Shown one piece after another: positions 32,288 through 45,300 of a stretch of 64,000 nt of DNA. Within the stretch, counting starts at the first letter, position 1; each line of letters begins with the position of its first letter. The stretch lies in NCBI GenBank assembly GCA_018873245.2, contig JAEMBT020000005.1, positions 12,260,001-12,324,000 on the forward strand, read 5' to 3'. The stretch comes from Archegozetes longisetosus. Lineage: Eukaryota; Arthropoda; Arachnida; Sarcoptiformes; Trhypochthoniidae. The notes beneath the pieces are model-generated. The model was given only the letters and a program-made list of their open reading frames with translations, was not told where the DNA came from and did not search any database. Position numbers and translations under genes: made by a program.

Positions 32288-35200
32288 TATATATAAGAAT
32301 ATTTGGAGTGATTTTCAGTGAAAATCGGCACCATATGTGGCACATATGCCACTAGAAAGTCATTCTCAAATATATAAGCCAACAATTCTAACAATACAAC
32401 AAATACCTAGCATTACTTTAACTTTTTTCACTTTCAATCTCTGTATATCTGAAAATAACAAAACACTCTATTAACAGGTAAAGAACCTTATTTTTGACTT
32501 ATATGCAAATTAAATCAATTTTTAGATTATGGATGAGCAACTATTGGATTGAAACTGTTATATGAAATCTGTTCAAAGCCATAGATAATGTGATAATCTA
32601 GAAAAGTTGTAGCTTAGTAATTATGTCAATATTAATTAAAGCGTCGTCAATGCTTTTAATTCCAGGATTGCCCAAAGCTTTCAATGGCTGAACAAGTTTT
32701 TCGCAATCAATTTAACTTTTTACCCAAGTATTGATTTAAACTGTTATTCTGCTTATGTCGCAACTTTGTTGAGTGACTCAATAGAACTTTGTTACTGAAT
32801 TTTGAATTATGAAGTTATCTTGAAGTCAGAATAATTTCTTCTGATATAACTCTTAAGCTTATCCAAGAGCTGTGAGAACCTTTGGTGAAAAGTTAGGCAT
32901 CTCGGATAATATTTTTTAAGTAAATTAGGAGATATTACAACAATATAGAAGAGGATAACTGAATAGGAAATGTCAATAAAGATGTTAAACAGAATAATAT
33001 TAGAAATGATTTGCAACCCTTGGAGTAATGGAAAGTAATTTTAGTTTTGAATTGCAGAACTGCTTTCGAGAACCGCTTTCCAATTGCTTTCCAATTTAAT
33101 TCTGAAATCCCTAGAGATTACTTTATAGGTCGTAACCAAATATTAAATCGCAGTTAATTCTCAATCAATACTCGAAATAAGTACAATTAAATTCTAAACT
33201 AGCCTTTGCTTAAACCTTACATTAGTATTGAATGGATGGCTTGCAATTACGATAATTGAATATTTGATTGGACGCTTTAATAGAAAATTGTCATCTTATA
33301 ATCACTAATTGAATATGAAAACTCTATCTCATTTGAGAAACAGCAGAAATCGAACCCTTAATCAGAAAAGATTATCAAATAATAGGATTTAGAGGTTGTT
33401 TGCTAAATATATTCGCTAAAAATACTTTTCTACTTCACACATTTTACACTCTTATTTTTTTTCTCTTTTATTTTAATCATTTTTATAGAAATTGAGACAT
33501 TTTTCTTTAAAATAATAACATATCGATTAGCTTTATAATTAAATTAATGGATTTACTTTTATTACCAGTAGTTTGAAATTTTTCTCCTATCAGAATGACA
33601 ACTTATAACACAGAAAACTTTCAAATTTTAAATAACTAGAAGTCAAATAAAATTTTGCGTTTCAATCAGAACTTACTGCTTACAAAACTTAAATTAAGAA
33701 ATTAAGTAATAATCTAAGATTATTCATCCTATGAAAGTGAATTATAACCAAGATTACAGATAATCGACTAGATGAAATGTAAATTTACTGCTAAAATATT
33801 CAAATCTATATTGAAATAAAGTATAAGAATGATGTGAAAAAACGATATCTCAATCGATAAAGATCCATATTCTATATAAACATAAGAATAGGAGTAAAGT
33901 CTATATAAACAAAATTGAAGATGTTTTCCTAACCTATCATACATTTAATTAAGAATACAATCATTGCGTGCAATAACTTGTGTCGGATTGGACTCAGTAT
34001 TTCTTACAGCTACGATAAAACTTCTCAATAAGTGCATAACATCTTAATATAACTTAAGTTCTTCTACTACTCATCGAGTGTTTGATTAATTAATTGAAAA
34101 CAAAAACTAATGAATAGAAAGAATATTGTTTGTTTAAGTGAGCAAAGTTTGTAGGTTTGTGAGCAAAATGATTTGATGAAAAGCAACTTTAGACCAAAAT
34201 GTAAAAATGCTTTTATAGAAAAAAGCTTTTCAAGTAAATAAAGATATCAAATGAACAAGTCATAAATCCTATTATATAGTATCTTAAAAGATCAAATTTA
34301 ATATATTTTTCAGTACCAGTAGAATAAAATCTCTTTGAATAATATATACAAAACTATTGCACAATTATAATGCATTTAATGTATAACAGACTCAGGTAGA
34401 AGCAAACCTGATATCAAAACCCACGCACTCTCTACTCACTCTTATCAATAGAGCTCTAACTTATTGTAGAAAAACTTTTGTTGCACAACAGCATCACTTT
34501 GAAGATCGAATTCAATCCATTACCAGTTGGACTGAATTTAGTTTTTTTCTTCACAAAAAACAACTCTTTTTAACTCATTAATAATCTAGAGAATATGTTC
34601 AAATATAAGTAGAACAATAAGACCATAAACTTATGCATACAGTTTGAAAATTTTGTTCAGTGTTCCTTTTGGAAGCTTCATTCAAACAGAATAACTTTAG
34701 TTTCAAATCAAAAGAATATTTTCTCATTTACTAGTTTCTGATTCTGTTAATAATTTATACAGAATTCATAAATATTAATCATTTTTGGTTCAACCATTTC
34801 TTTTTACTCTTTTGAGAGTAATGTTTCACATATTCTATGCTCTCAATAGTAATGCTGTCATTGCCTGATCAGCATATTTGAAGAGCATATCCATTTGCAT
34901 ACAAAGAATATGTACTTATTCTGTTTAATATCTTGATTAAGAAATTCTCACGCTTTGAATTGTCTTTAAGTGAAAATTTTTTATTTTTATTGAAAATGTT
35001 TTGTGAAGTTAGGTATTCAATGAAGAAAAGCTTGTTTCCTCAGGCAAAATACCTTCAAAAGAATTTTTTTCATAATTCAATTTCAAAAGCTTGAAATTTA
35101 TCGAATTTGCAATATAGTCAATCAATCAATTTTTGAGCTATTCTGGACATGACACTCGTGCAGATAAGAAAATTCTCAATCGATTCCTAGACAATACATG

Positions 35201-37511
35201 AATAACTGATTGAACCCGAAGTTCACCAGTAATCTATAGACATATAATTAAAATTGAATTTAAATCTATTTTAAACCACATTTAAGAAACTATTTTTTAT
35301 TATTGATTATGAACTAAAATTAAATAATTATTCTCATATGCAGTATAGAATGAATGTCTTTTTATTTCAGGTTTCACATCAATTTTCAATTTTTTATTAA
35401 ATTATCAGCTATCATACCAAAGATTATAATCTATTTTATGATAAAATGTATGTATGAAAATTTTTGGAAAAGCTTTTTATTGGGCTTTAACTAGTTATTA
35501 TCGATTGTATATCCACCTATTTCTGGAATCAAATTCTGTAATATTTGCCAAAATCTAAAAAATAATTTATTACTTTCTAGCTCTGAATTCTATACAACTC
35601 TTTACTCATACTTTTATCACTATTCGCATGATTAGACGTTCCTGGATTTCTGCATAACTGCTTTCAAGCATTCTTCCAAAATGAAGTCTTGCTGAAAGAG
35701 TCAGACATAAGAATCATTTGATAGGAAGTCAGAACATGTAAAGAGTTGTCGAACTATTCTCTGTTTTAATGAGTATGTTCTGAGAATATTTAGAAAAAGA
35801 AGTAACAAATTGTCGAGGAAATGAAGACTAAGAACACAACAGTTAAGGCTAACCATTTTGTTGTTATTCAAGTTAAAGAAGGCGATGAAAAATGTTGTTT
35901 TTCTGTCCGTAGAACATTCCTTAATTATTACTAAGCATAAGAAACATCATTTTTCAGTATTTTTGGGTAATTCCTAGTTAAAAATCTTGATTTTTAAGGT
36001 AATATTAAACAATGAATATATGAGTTTTAATTAATTTACAAAAAATAAATTTCTCTGCATACAGTTTTCGTGATGCAGGAGACATGCACACTACTTTTAT
36101 AGTATTCACCTATCCCGTTCTTGTGGCAAACTGTTTAATTATTTGAATCTTATTTATTTTTAATAAAAGACATTCATAAAATGATTAACACCGCGAGAAA
36201 AACAAATTAGCACCTATTTTTCAAGTGTATTGAATCAATACTTCGAGTAATAAAATAAATCTCCCCTTATATTCTCGTGAGATATAATTCTACTTTATTT
36301 AATGTCTACTTATTTTTTATGAATGTCATCATAGGTATACCAATTTTTGGACAAAACACAAAAAAATTATCTAATATCAACGTTCCTGAAATGATGACAT
36401 CAAGGACGGAAATACAGAAAAAATATATAGATATTAATATTTAGGAAAGAATTGTGTGTGCAAAAAATGAAGGTTTAATATAAAGAGTGTAGCTCTAACT
36501 TAAAGTGACAGCTTGATTATAAGTAGAGATCCCAATTAACTGGTTTAACCTTCCTTCACGAATTAAACACTTTGCTAAGTAGAAAATTTAGTTCAATAAA
36601 GTTAAATCCATAAAACTAATTTTTGAGTTTTGCAGCGGATTTTGAGCATATGTCACATGCTTTTGTAAGTTACTCACATACTTTGTTCGTGAGAATCATT
36701 GTTAAGGTAAATGCTGAGCATAACTTCTAATTTACGATAAATAGCTATTATATATAAATTTGTTAGTAATCTGATTGCAACATTTGAGGGAAATAAGAAA
36801 CTATCACACTAAGATTGGGTTAAATTACATATTAATTTGAGTTTCTATATTTATTATAATTTCTTTATGTAATTACAACTTTCAATTATAAAACCAAATT
36901 AAACTAGTTTGATAGCATCTCTAATAACAAGTGATTATTTGGTGCAATTGGAGTGCAGACCGAGTCAAGGTATAAATGAGAATCTCATTGTGAGAATCAT
37001 GTTTGAAAAAGATTGAGAAAAGCAATGCAGCCCAAGGGTGGCCTGGATCCTCCCGTATCAAAACTAGAAAATCTTGAATATGTATACAAAAGTCTACTAC
37101 TTTTCAGAAAAATTACAAAAGACCAAATTTTAAAGTTAAAATTTTTCTAAATATTTCGTATTCATTTGAAAACACTACTTCTTAACACAAAATAGAACGG
37201 GATTCTCAGAAATTTCAGAACTTAGAACCCCCTTAAGCCCCGGCTCTAAATACTTCTAGAGAGAACAATTGGTAAGAGTAGACCTACTTTTTTCATGTTG
37301 TTTAGTATCGAATTGGTTAAGTTTCTTTCCTGTGAGGGTATCATTATATCGAACATAAAAAACATGCACTGAATGTGTGGTATAGTATTGATCGTCTCAT
37401 ACACTGTAGAGCTTTCTCCGTCTTCTTTGACTATACCAAAAAGAAAATAATAGTGGCTTACAGTAGACATGCAACAGGCGAATGATAGATAGGATTATAC
37501 CTCAAAATATA

Positions 37512-37545
37512 CAGTAAAAACTCTTTTATAATTACGTCAATCAGT
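37512..37545. mobile_element. Possible solo end of a Tigger-like element
   Basis: TA followed by CAGTAAAAACTCTTTTATAA resembles the family terminus. I found no convincing matching right end within several hundred bases, so it may be a fragment or chance. Confidence 0.25.
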
Positions 37546-39902
37546 ATTAGCTTTCGATACAAATTCTGAGTAAAGTTTATTATTTTTCTTTAAGTTCTAT
37601 TATACGAAGCACTGAATAGGAGTCTTTTATTGGATTCGTCGTTTAGAATTTGATTTTTCCAACTTATAGTTAAACTTCTAGGTTATGCTTCGCTTCAGTT
37701 TTCTGTTGCTTTTATTTAATTATGTCATTGATTAATGTTTTTTCTGTTAGTGATGAGTTATATTCAGAATGAATAATCCTGCAAATATTTGTATAACTTA
37801 TGGGATTAAATACACAAAACGCGAAATGTTGTGTTGTATGCCAAATATTTAAGAATACACCTTTAAAAATCAAAAGTCAATATAAAAGAAAAGCATGTGT
37901 ATACAAAAAGCTAGATTTTTATGAATATTAATTATTCTTGGCGAAAATATAAAAGTAATTCATTTGATTTTCTTACTACTTTTCAAAGAAATTTTAATCG
38001 ATTTAGTCGATAGTAACTCGTTTATACAAAAAATTAAAGACTTGTCACGAATAGTAAGCTTTTATTCCCGAGAGCTTTGTATTGTAGTTTGTTTAGAAAT
38101 GAAGTTATTTCGTCTTCGTTCTTAATATATTGTTTTAATTTAACTGAAAGTTTTCCGGACAGATTTTTTCTCTTTGATTATTTGGAGTAACTTTAATTAA
38201 TATAATGCAAAATATTTATTATTTAGAAGGATGATTGATTGCGTTGGAAATATTTGCAAACACAGGGGAATAGCTTTAACAAATTCTTGAAAATAAAGTA
38301 ATTTATCATTGAAAAAATGAAATCTATCTAACTTTAATTATAAACTTTCACCATTTTCTAGTTTTTATCTTTTATCGAAATTTTTAATTCATGTACATTT
38401 TATCTAAAAAATGAAGGGACAATATTTTCAAATAATTTACTGAAAAATATTCAGAAATTATGATAACAGATAAAAAGCTAGAGATTTAGAAAACTCATTA
38501 TTAAATAAACATTCAAGTAAAAGTTAACATCTTATCATAATTACATCTATTGTCCTTATGCCGTTTTCAAGTTCACACGAACCCGGATACTAATATAATT
38601 TACATTTCCAACAGTAAATTATTCCTAGTTCTCAATAGAGTTTTTTCCATTAGCATTAAAGTGTCATAGAAGCTGAACATCTTATACAACAAGTAGTAAT
38701 TTTGTCAATTTTTAGCTGATAGTAGACAAAAATCTCGTGTAACTTTAAAGGTAGTGAATTTTTTAATAAGAGCTATGCTTTTAAGGCTCCTGAATATTCT
38801 ACAACATTCATGTACAGCGAATAATAAATTAGAATTGTATGAGAAAAAGATTTTTTTAGATCCTTGTTATGAGAAAGTGAAGCATTTTTCAGATTTCATG
38901 TCACTTCAAAAACATTGGAATGTCGAATCCTTTATAGATCAACAGAAAGGGATAAAAAGTCCTTATCTCTCTATCAAAAGTAAGAAAAAGCTTGCATTGT
39001 ATGGGAGCTAGTACTCAAAATCAAAAATTGTAACCTTAGTTACGACACACATGGAGTCAAACGAAATGGATTTCTAGGCTTTAAGTCAGTAGAAAAATGA
39101 CATCAAATGAAATATACATGCATTACGTTATGATAACAAGAATAGGTATATAAATAAGCATTGTATATGGACTTAAATGTAGGAGTAGATGATTGTGCTA
39201 TGATAGGATGCCATCATTTCCATTTAAATGCTATTAATACTTCCCTTATATTGTGCCCAAAAGTCTGACTAACAATGAAATTGGATATAAAAGAACTGAC
39301 AGAAAAATATTTTTCTAACTATATGATTACTATGAATGAAAATAGTTTTAACTTTGATACGTAACAGAAAAACTATTGCCTTCTAAACTGGTTGTATTTT
39401 TCATAAGAAAAGCTCATTTTTTTAAAACTGATTACTTGATGACATAGTGAAAAATGTTTAGTGAAGAGTTCTTCAATTTCTATCATATAACACTAGTTAT
39501 ACAATAAACTAATATTTCTTACAACGCTATTAATTTTTAAGTAGAGAAAATTTTTTATTCCTCTAATGATCACTTAAAGATATGTCAAGAGAAAAATTCT
39601 TAGTAGTTATCAATCAATAATAGTTTTAGAACAACAAATTTCTCACTTATTTAGCAATTATGTAGAATATAAACGCGTGTTTAGATATGCACAATAAAAA
39701 CCATTAATCATTTTGACTCTAAAGATTGGCTCATTTTAAGTGCGAATAATAAATGGGTTTTATTTTTGTATAGCACAGAAAATATAGTCATTTGACACCA
39801 CTTCTGTCAACACATGTTCTGTAATGGAGTGGCTTTTAAGGGGCAGAAAATTATATTTTTAAAGCGCACAAAATTTAGTTTTCAATTGAGTTATAAATAT
39901 GT

Positions 39903-39928
39903 GCATAATATTAACCTTAATATTATGC
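39903..39928. repeat. Perfect 26-bp palindrome
   Basis: GCATAATATTAA and TTAATATTATGC form a perfect 12-bp stem around a CC centre. It would extrude as a cruciform or fold as RNA; no neighbouring gene explains it. Confidence 0.7.
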
Positions 39929-40248
39929 TGAAAAGTGGTAACAGCTTTCAGTTCAAACTTTATTTATTCAATTTGCTTAAGTTTGAAACTTAAAAAAGCT
40001 TTACTTCTGTTTAATCACAAAAAGTTTTCACAAAACCCCTATTTTGAACTTTTGGTTTGATTTTTTCCTATTGATATGTTTTCGAGTGAAGAATTGAACT
40101 TACAATTAGCCAGACTTCTAAAGGAAAATCTTCGAAGTTTTAATATGATTTTTATGCGAGTTTTGTCATTTATACAGTTTTGATATGAAGCTATTTAATG
40201 AATAATGAGCTTTTCATTACTCTTTCTAAATTATAAATTTTCAAAAAT

Positions 40249-40250
<2 letters not shown>

Positions 40251-40281
<31 letters not shown>
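40251..40281. repeat. (AG)n microsatellite
   Basis: A perfect 31-bp AG dinucleotide run, preceded by an A-rich segment. Confidence 0.95.
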
Positions 40282-40284
<3 letters not shown>

Positions 40285-42143
40285 TATGGAACATAATATA
40301 ATATCTAATAAAATAATAAAACGCAAGCTATAATTTGTTTTATGATATTTGTTCATTCATGAAAAGCCTTAAAAATTTTGCTACTCATCTAATTTTACAG
40401 CATATTTAAAGTCAGAAAGTCATTCCTATCAAATGACATACGAAACTAAAATGACAAAAGACTAATTAAAGAAATTTATCCTCAATCAAGACAGAATGGC
40501 TAAAACCTTCAACAGCTATATTTCAAGATTAATTTAAAACTTTTATGACATGTTTACTGTTTAGTCAAGTGAAAAATTATCTCATAATCATAGAATATAA
40601 TTTGATATGATTTAGACTAGAACTAGACGCATATATCTATTAGATAATTAAAATTTCAAGTCACAATAAACATAAAAAGTTTCAAATGTCTTCGAAAATT
40701 ATTAATGAGCAGAGCCTTAACTTCTTCGAAAATGTCACCTCTAGAAACTTAGAGAACTATTTTCTGAAAAAGTCTCTGTGAAAAGTACTCTATTTACAAG
40801 TATTTTCAGTGAAATTTCGAACTTTGTGAGATAAAGTTCGAGGAAAATAAAATAAAAGTACTCTCAAAGTCATTAAATAATAATTTATTGCTCGTCAAAA
40901 CGCTTATCGAGTTTTGTCCCTGAAGTCACCTAAAGTTCATAAAATTAAATGAAAAGGTATTAAGCACTAGAGGTAGAGAAAAACTAGTTCTCTTTCAGCT
41001 CATTATTTATGGTAAATCAGGCGAAAATGAGTTTCTCTCCTTGTACTCAATATTTTCAGCTTCAGAGTTACGCTATTTTGAGTATTAGATCTCTTGGGTC
41101 TGAAGCGAAAGTGGATTTTTTTATTTAGGATTTTTCATGCTCCAGCATAGATTTGGGGTATTGCACGAAAACAACATTTGATTAAAAACTGTTGGCGTAA
41201 ACACGAAGCTCATGTTAGAAATCAAAATATTTGGTACTGGCCTTAAAAAATTATACTGTTGTTTGTCTCAAATATAGATTTATTTTTCAGCAAAACATAA
41301 ATTTTTATATTTGAAAACAAGATAGATATAATCAATGATTTAGCAAATATCACAAGAACTATTGATTAAGAGCTGAAAAGTATTAAGAATTCATTATTAA
41401 TCTATTAATGAATAATGAAAGAGATTATATATGAAGACTATAGCTACAAACATTTGTATCCCTATAGATACAGATTGACTAAAATATGAATTTATTTTTA
41501 GCAATATATAAACTATAATATTACTTTTAAATATTCTTAATTTAAATCAAACTAATTGAGTAATCAATGAATATTAAAAGAAATATAGATTAAAAGAAGT
41601 AAAAGTAATCAAAACTCAATAATAATTTATTATTCAATAGAAAGTAAGAGATAGTATAAGAGAAAGAGAGAGATATTAAGTAGAGATTTATAAGTAGTTT
41701 TGGGCTAGAAGTTCACTGATTTATTTATATTGATGTTCCGAAGAAGGTGTTATCGGATTAAGCATTAATGCACATAAAATTGTCACCCGGATTATTGCTG
41801 TTGAGGTACTTTTATTACTAGTTCTATCGACATATTGCGACTATCTGCACAAATTGATAGAGAGGTTTCGACTCAATTAAGATTAATTCAAATTATGTAT
41901 TAGGCTATAGAACAATATTAACCTTTTACTTATAAAAGTTTCGTTCTTATCTAATTTTATCACTGACTCCTTAGATTAGGGCTTATTGGTTCGACGAAAC
42001 AATTAATTATATAAATCGAGTGCGATTTCATATTTTTTTTATCGATTTTTCACTGATATAGTGTTGAGACAATCATTTTTTATGCAATTCGAGATTCCTA
42101 TTATGAATGGTTTCTCTTTGTTTTGTAAACCTTGCTCTTGTTT

Positions 42144-42394
42144 GGGCCTTGCAGTAGGCTAAAAGGCACAGGGCCCCTCAACTTCGATCTCACGCTTAGA
42201 GTTATAAACAAAACTGTAGCTTCATAGAAATATTTTTAAACTTCATACTTATTTGATACGATACAGAATAATATATCGCTTCACATCCTTTAAACAACAG
42301 ATAAGATGTTTTCGAATTGACGCGAACTAAGACATGCTACATTGAATCTTCGAATTGTGCGCCCCTCGCTCAAAATTTTCTGGTGACGCCGCTG
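42144..42394. mobile_element. Possible hAT-like element remnant
   Basis: Read on the minus strand from 42394, the sequence begins CAGCGGCGTCACCAGAAAAT and then GAGCGAGGGGCGC. This resembles the CAG-x-GGCGT-xx-CCAG termini followed by G-runs seen in many hAT-type elements. A GC-rich patch with CAGTAGGC and CAGGGCCCC lies at 42150-42180 and may be the eroded other end. I see no 8-bp duplication. Confidence 0.3.
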
Positions 42395-45300
42395 GCCATC
42401 TTACTGAATACGATTTACGAACGAGATATTTTTCAAAAATCTTTTATATATCTGCTTCTGAATGATAGAATGAAACCGAGGATTCTACCAGACAATCGAA
42501 ACTACAAACTGTAAGAGAACAGTTTTATCTTTAATTATTTCTAAAACACATTTAGTGAAAGTGATTAATGGGCCCCCAATTTAAACAACTTCATCATTTG
42601 CCAGTCCTTTCTCTGAAATTTTACTAAATTTTGAATTTTTCAACAGATTCATTAAACTTTATGGTTGTTTACATTGAGAATTAATAAAAAAATTGAAAGG
42701 CTTGTCAATTCTAGATATTGCTATCGTTGGGAATGTTCTTTGAATGACTTAAAATGAATTTTACAGCTTATTACTATTTCATTCCATTATACAATACTAC
42801 GTATGAGAAAAATATAGCTTTTTAATAGAAACTAATATTTCATTTTCAATCATTATATTGAATAATAATAGCATAATAAACTTTTTGTTCGACGTATTTA
42901 TACAAATATATAAAAATATTTTGTTACTGCCAGCTATTTACTGTTAAACTTTAAATTGATTTTGATATATCGAAATAGTGAGCGAATTGTTCGAAGTTTA
43001 TATCAAATTTGTACATACACGACAAGAACGAAAACGATAGGTTTTCATTTTAATTGAAGCTTTGCAAAGTTCCAAACAAAGCAAAGGCTTTATTGTTTAT
43101 AATGTCTAGCATTCACGTATAGCCATATCGAAAAAGTCTTTTTAATCAAATTACATATAGTTCTCTTTTTCTACTATTAGTATAGTTATAGAGCACTATA
43201 TATTCTGACATTTGTTGCGTCAGTATTTTCTTACAGATACTCTTATTAATGGATGTAAAAGTTCAATATCAATATTACTACGATATTCACGATAAATATT
43301 GGGAAAAATAATCCTCAAACTCATATGAAAGACTAAAAATCATTGTAATATAGGACTTTTAATAGCTGTGTTCCGTTTAAAACTATCCAAAAACAAGGTA
43401 ATAAATATTTGATTATTCCTTCACATAATAAAAGCTATTTATTACATAATTTTCATTAGTTTAATGACTAGTCAAAAAACTTATTATTCTGATTACCGGA
43501 TGAATAGCAGGTCAATAATATTTTAAACATAGCAAACATGATATGAACAATAGTTTCAAGTAACGTTACCTTCTATTGAAGAATGGATGGCATGCTATTT
43601 ATAGTGACCTAAGAAGAATAAACATTCCGTGACTATTATATGAGTGGGAGTACTAGTAGAGTAACGAGCTTTTCAGCTTGTATTTGTGATGCTGTACCTA
43701 CGTGATGATAAGCAGTGCTCAAGAATTTTTGCTGTCTGTATTAAAGAATAGAGGGCATGATGCATATAAAGTGCTGTCTATTTATCAATTCTGATACAAT
43801 GCGACACGTGAAAATTTGATCACATAAATAGCATACCTATTGTCATTATATGGTGCTATTTAAATAACAAGTTTTTAAATAGTATACGCCCTCGAAAATA
43901 GTTCTATATAAGACAACGTTAACAGACATTGTCGGATAATATATAAAAATAAGACGCGATCTAATTTGATGAATATTTATTCAGCAGATTCATAAAGAAT
44001 GGGCTGGGACTTTTCTTTCTTTAGTTTTTGTTCGTAAACAAATTAAGCTTTATTTCAACTATAAGTTATGCTTTATTTCATGTTTCAAAAGCGTTCTCCT
44101 AATTATAGTAATATATCAAATAATATTGTATAATATTTTGATTTTGTGTGTTTTCGATATAGGTCCCGATCGATCTCGATCTTTGATAGACTTTTTAGTA
44201 GATTTCACGAATATCAGAATAATGAGAGATTTATTGATTCCAAAAGACATCCTTTTTAATACTTGTCCCTGTAATGCCGTATAACAAAGAATTGTTGACT
44301 TTTTCACCAAAAGTAGTAAACATAAATAGATTAGTTTTAGCTTAAGATCAAGACAATTTCTGCAGGTGTTTGTCTTACACTTCGTAAATACACAGAAGAT
44401 GTTTTAACAAGATTAAGAACAATAAAATTTTAGAATATACAAAAACTAATTTTTTGAAATAAAAATAATGAAAAAATTTGAATAATATTTCTTTCAATAT
44501 GTTTGTTGTAGATAAGGAGAAAAAGTTCGATGTGAGAAAATTCTTCAGTTATTTCCGAATAAAATAAGTGTATTATTGAAATACTTTGGCCTATTTCTAG
44601 GTTTTTATCATATTTCTCAATGAATTCTATAAAAATTCTTAAACTTTAAATTCGGTGTATTCTATTTATTGAAAAATACCTCAATTTCAGTGAATATTTC
44701 AATGATTATATATTAAATGCAGTCAAACTTTGAATTATCTTATCCTGCAATAATTGTAATTATCTATCATTAGATATATTGTATTTGCTAAAAAGCAAAA
44801 GTTATCTTAAATAGTAATGCTCTATAAAACTAGAATCAAATTAGCCCTAATGTCAAATAAGGGACCACTTTGTATGGAAACTTATAGTGGAGTAAAAAAG
44901 TAACTCTCATTAAACTGTTTTTACGGCTTTTTCCCTACTATTACTATTTGTCACGTATCCTGTATTCCATTTAACATGAATATAAGCTAGAATTAAATGA
45001 ATTATTCCTCTTTAAAAAGTTCAATAATTTTCGTAAGCAATCAGTTACTCAATAAAATTTAAATATTTTTTTCCTAGACTTGAACTTTTGGCCTTTCCAA
45101 TAGAGATCTCATTTCGAAGTGATATTAACCAAAGAATTGGGTCATTGAATATAACATTGAATGCTAAACATTAGAATTATTATTGACATGGACAAGAATC
45201 CAAAGCTTCATAAATAAAACCAACACTGAGCACACGTTTAGATTATTAAGCATAAGGCTTATGACTCTTAAACAGATTTTTTCCGCTGATAAAACAGTTT

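Larger units (their letters stand above)
32288..40250. other. Gene-poor stretch
   Basis: I see no frame with an ATG start, domain or splice support. It holds a solo Tigger-like left end at 37512, a GC-richer patch pair near 37027-37240, and the perfect palindrome at 39903-39928. The 85-codon frame at 38754 opens on GTG and has no recognisable features. Confidence 0.4.

Noticed and set aside
33340..33356. Possible tRNA T-arm (GGGTTCGATTTC on the minus strand)
   Set aside because: The stem bases around the loop do not pair and no D-arm or acceptor stem can be built.
42317..42514. 65-codon frame across the GC-rich patch
   Set aside because: It starts at TTG and spans the hAT-like terminus, so it is not a single coding unit.
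44116..44310. 64-codon minus-strand frame
   Set aside because: It opens on GTG, has no domain, and follows local GATCGATCTCGATC repetition.
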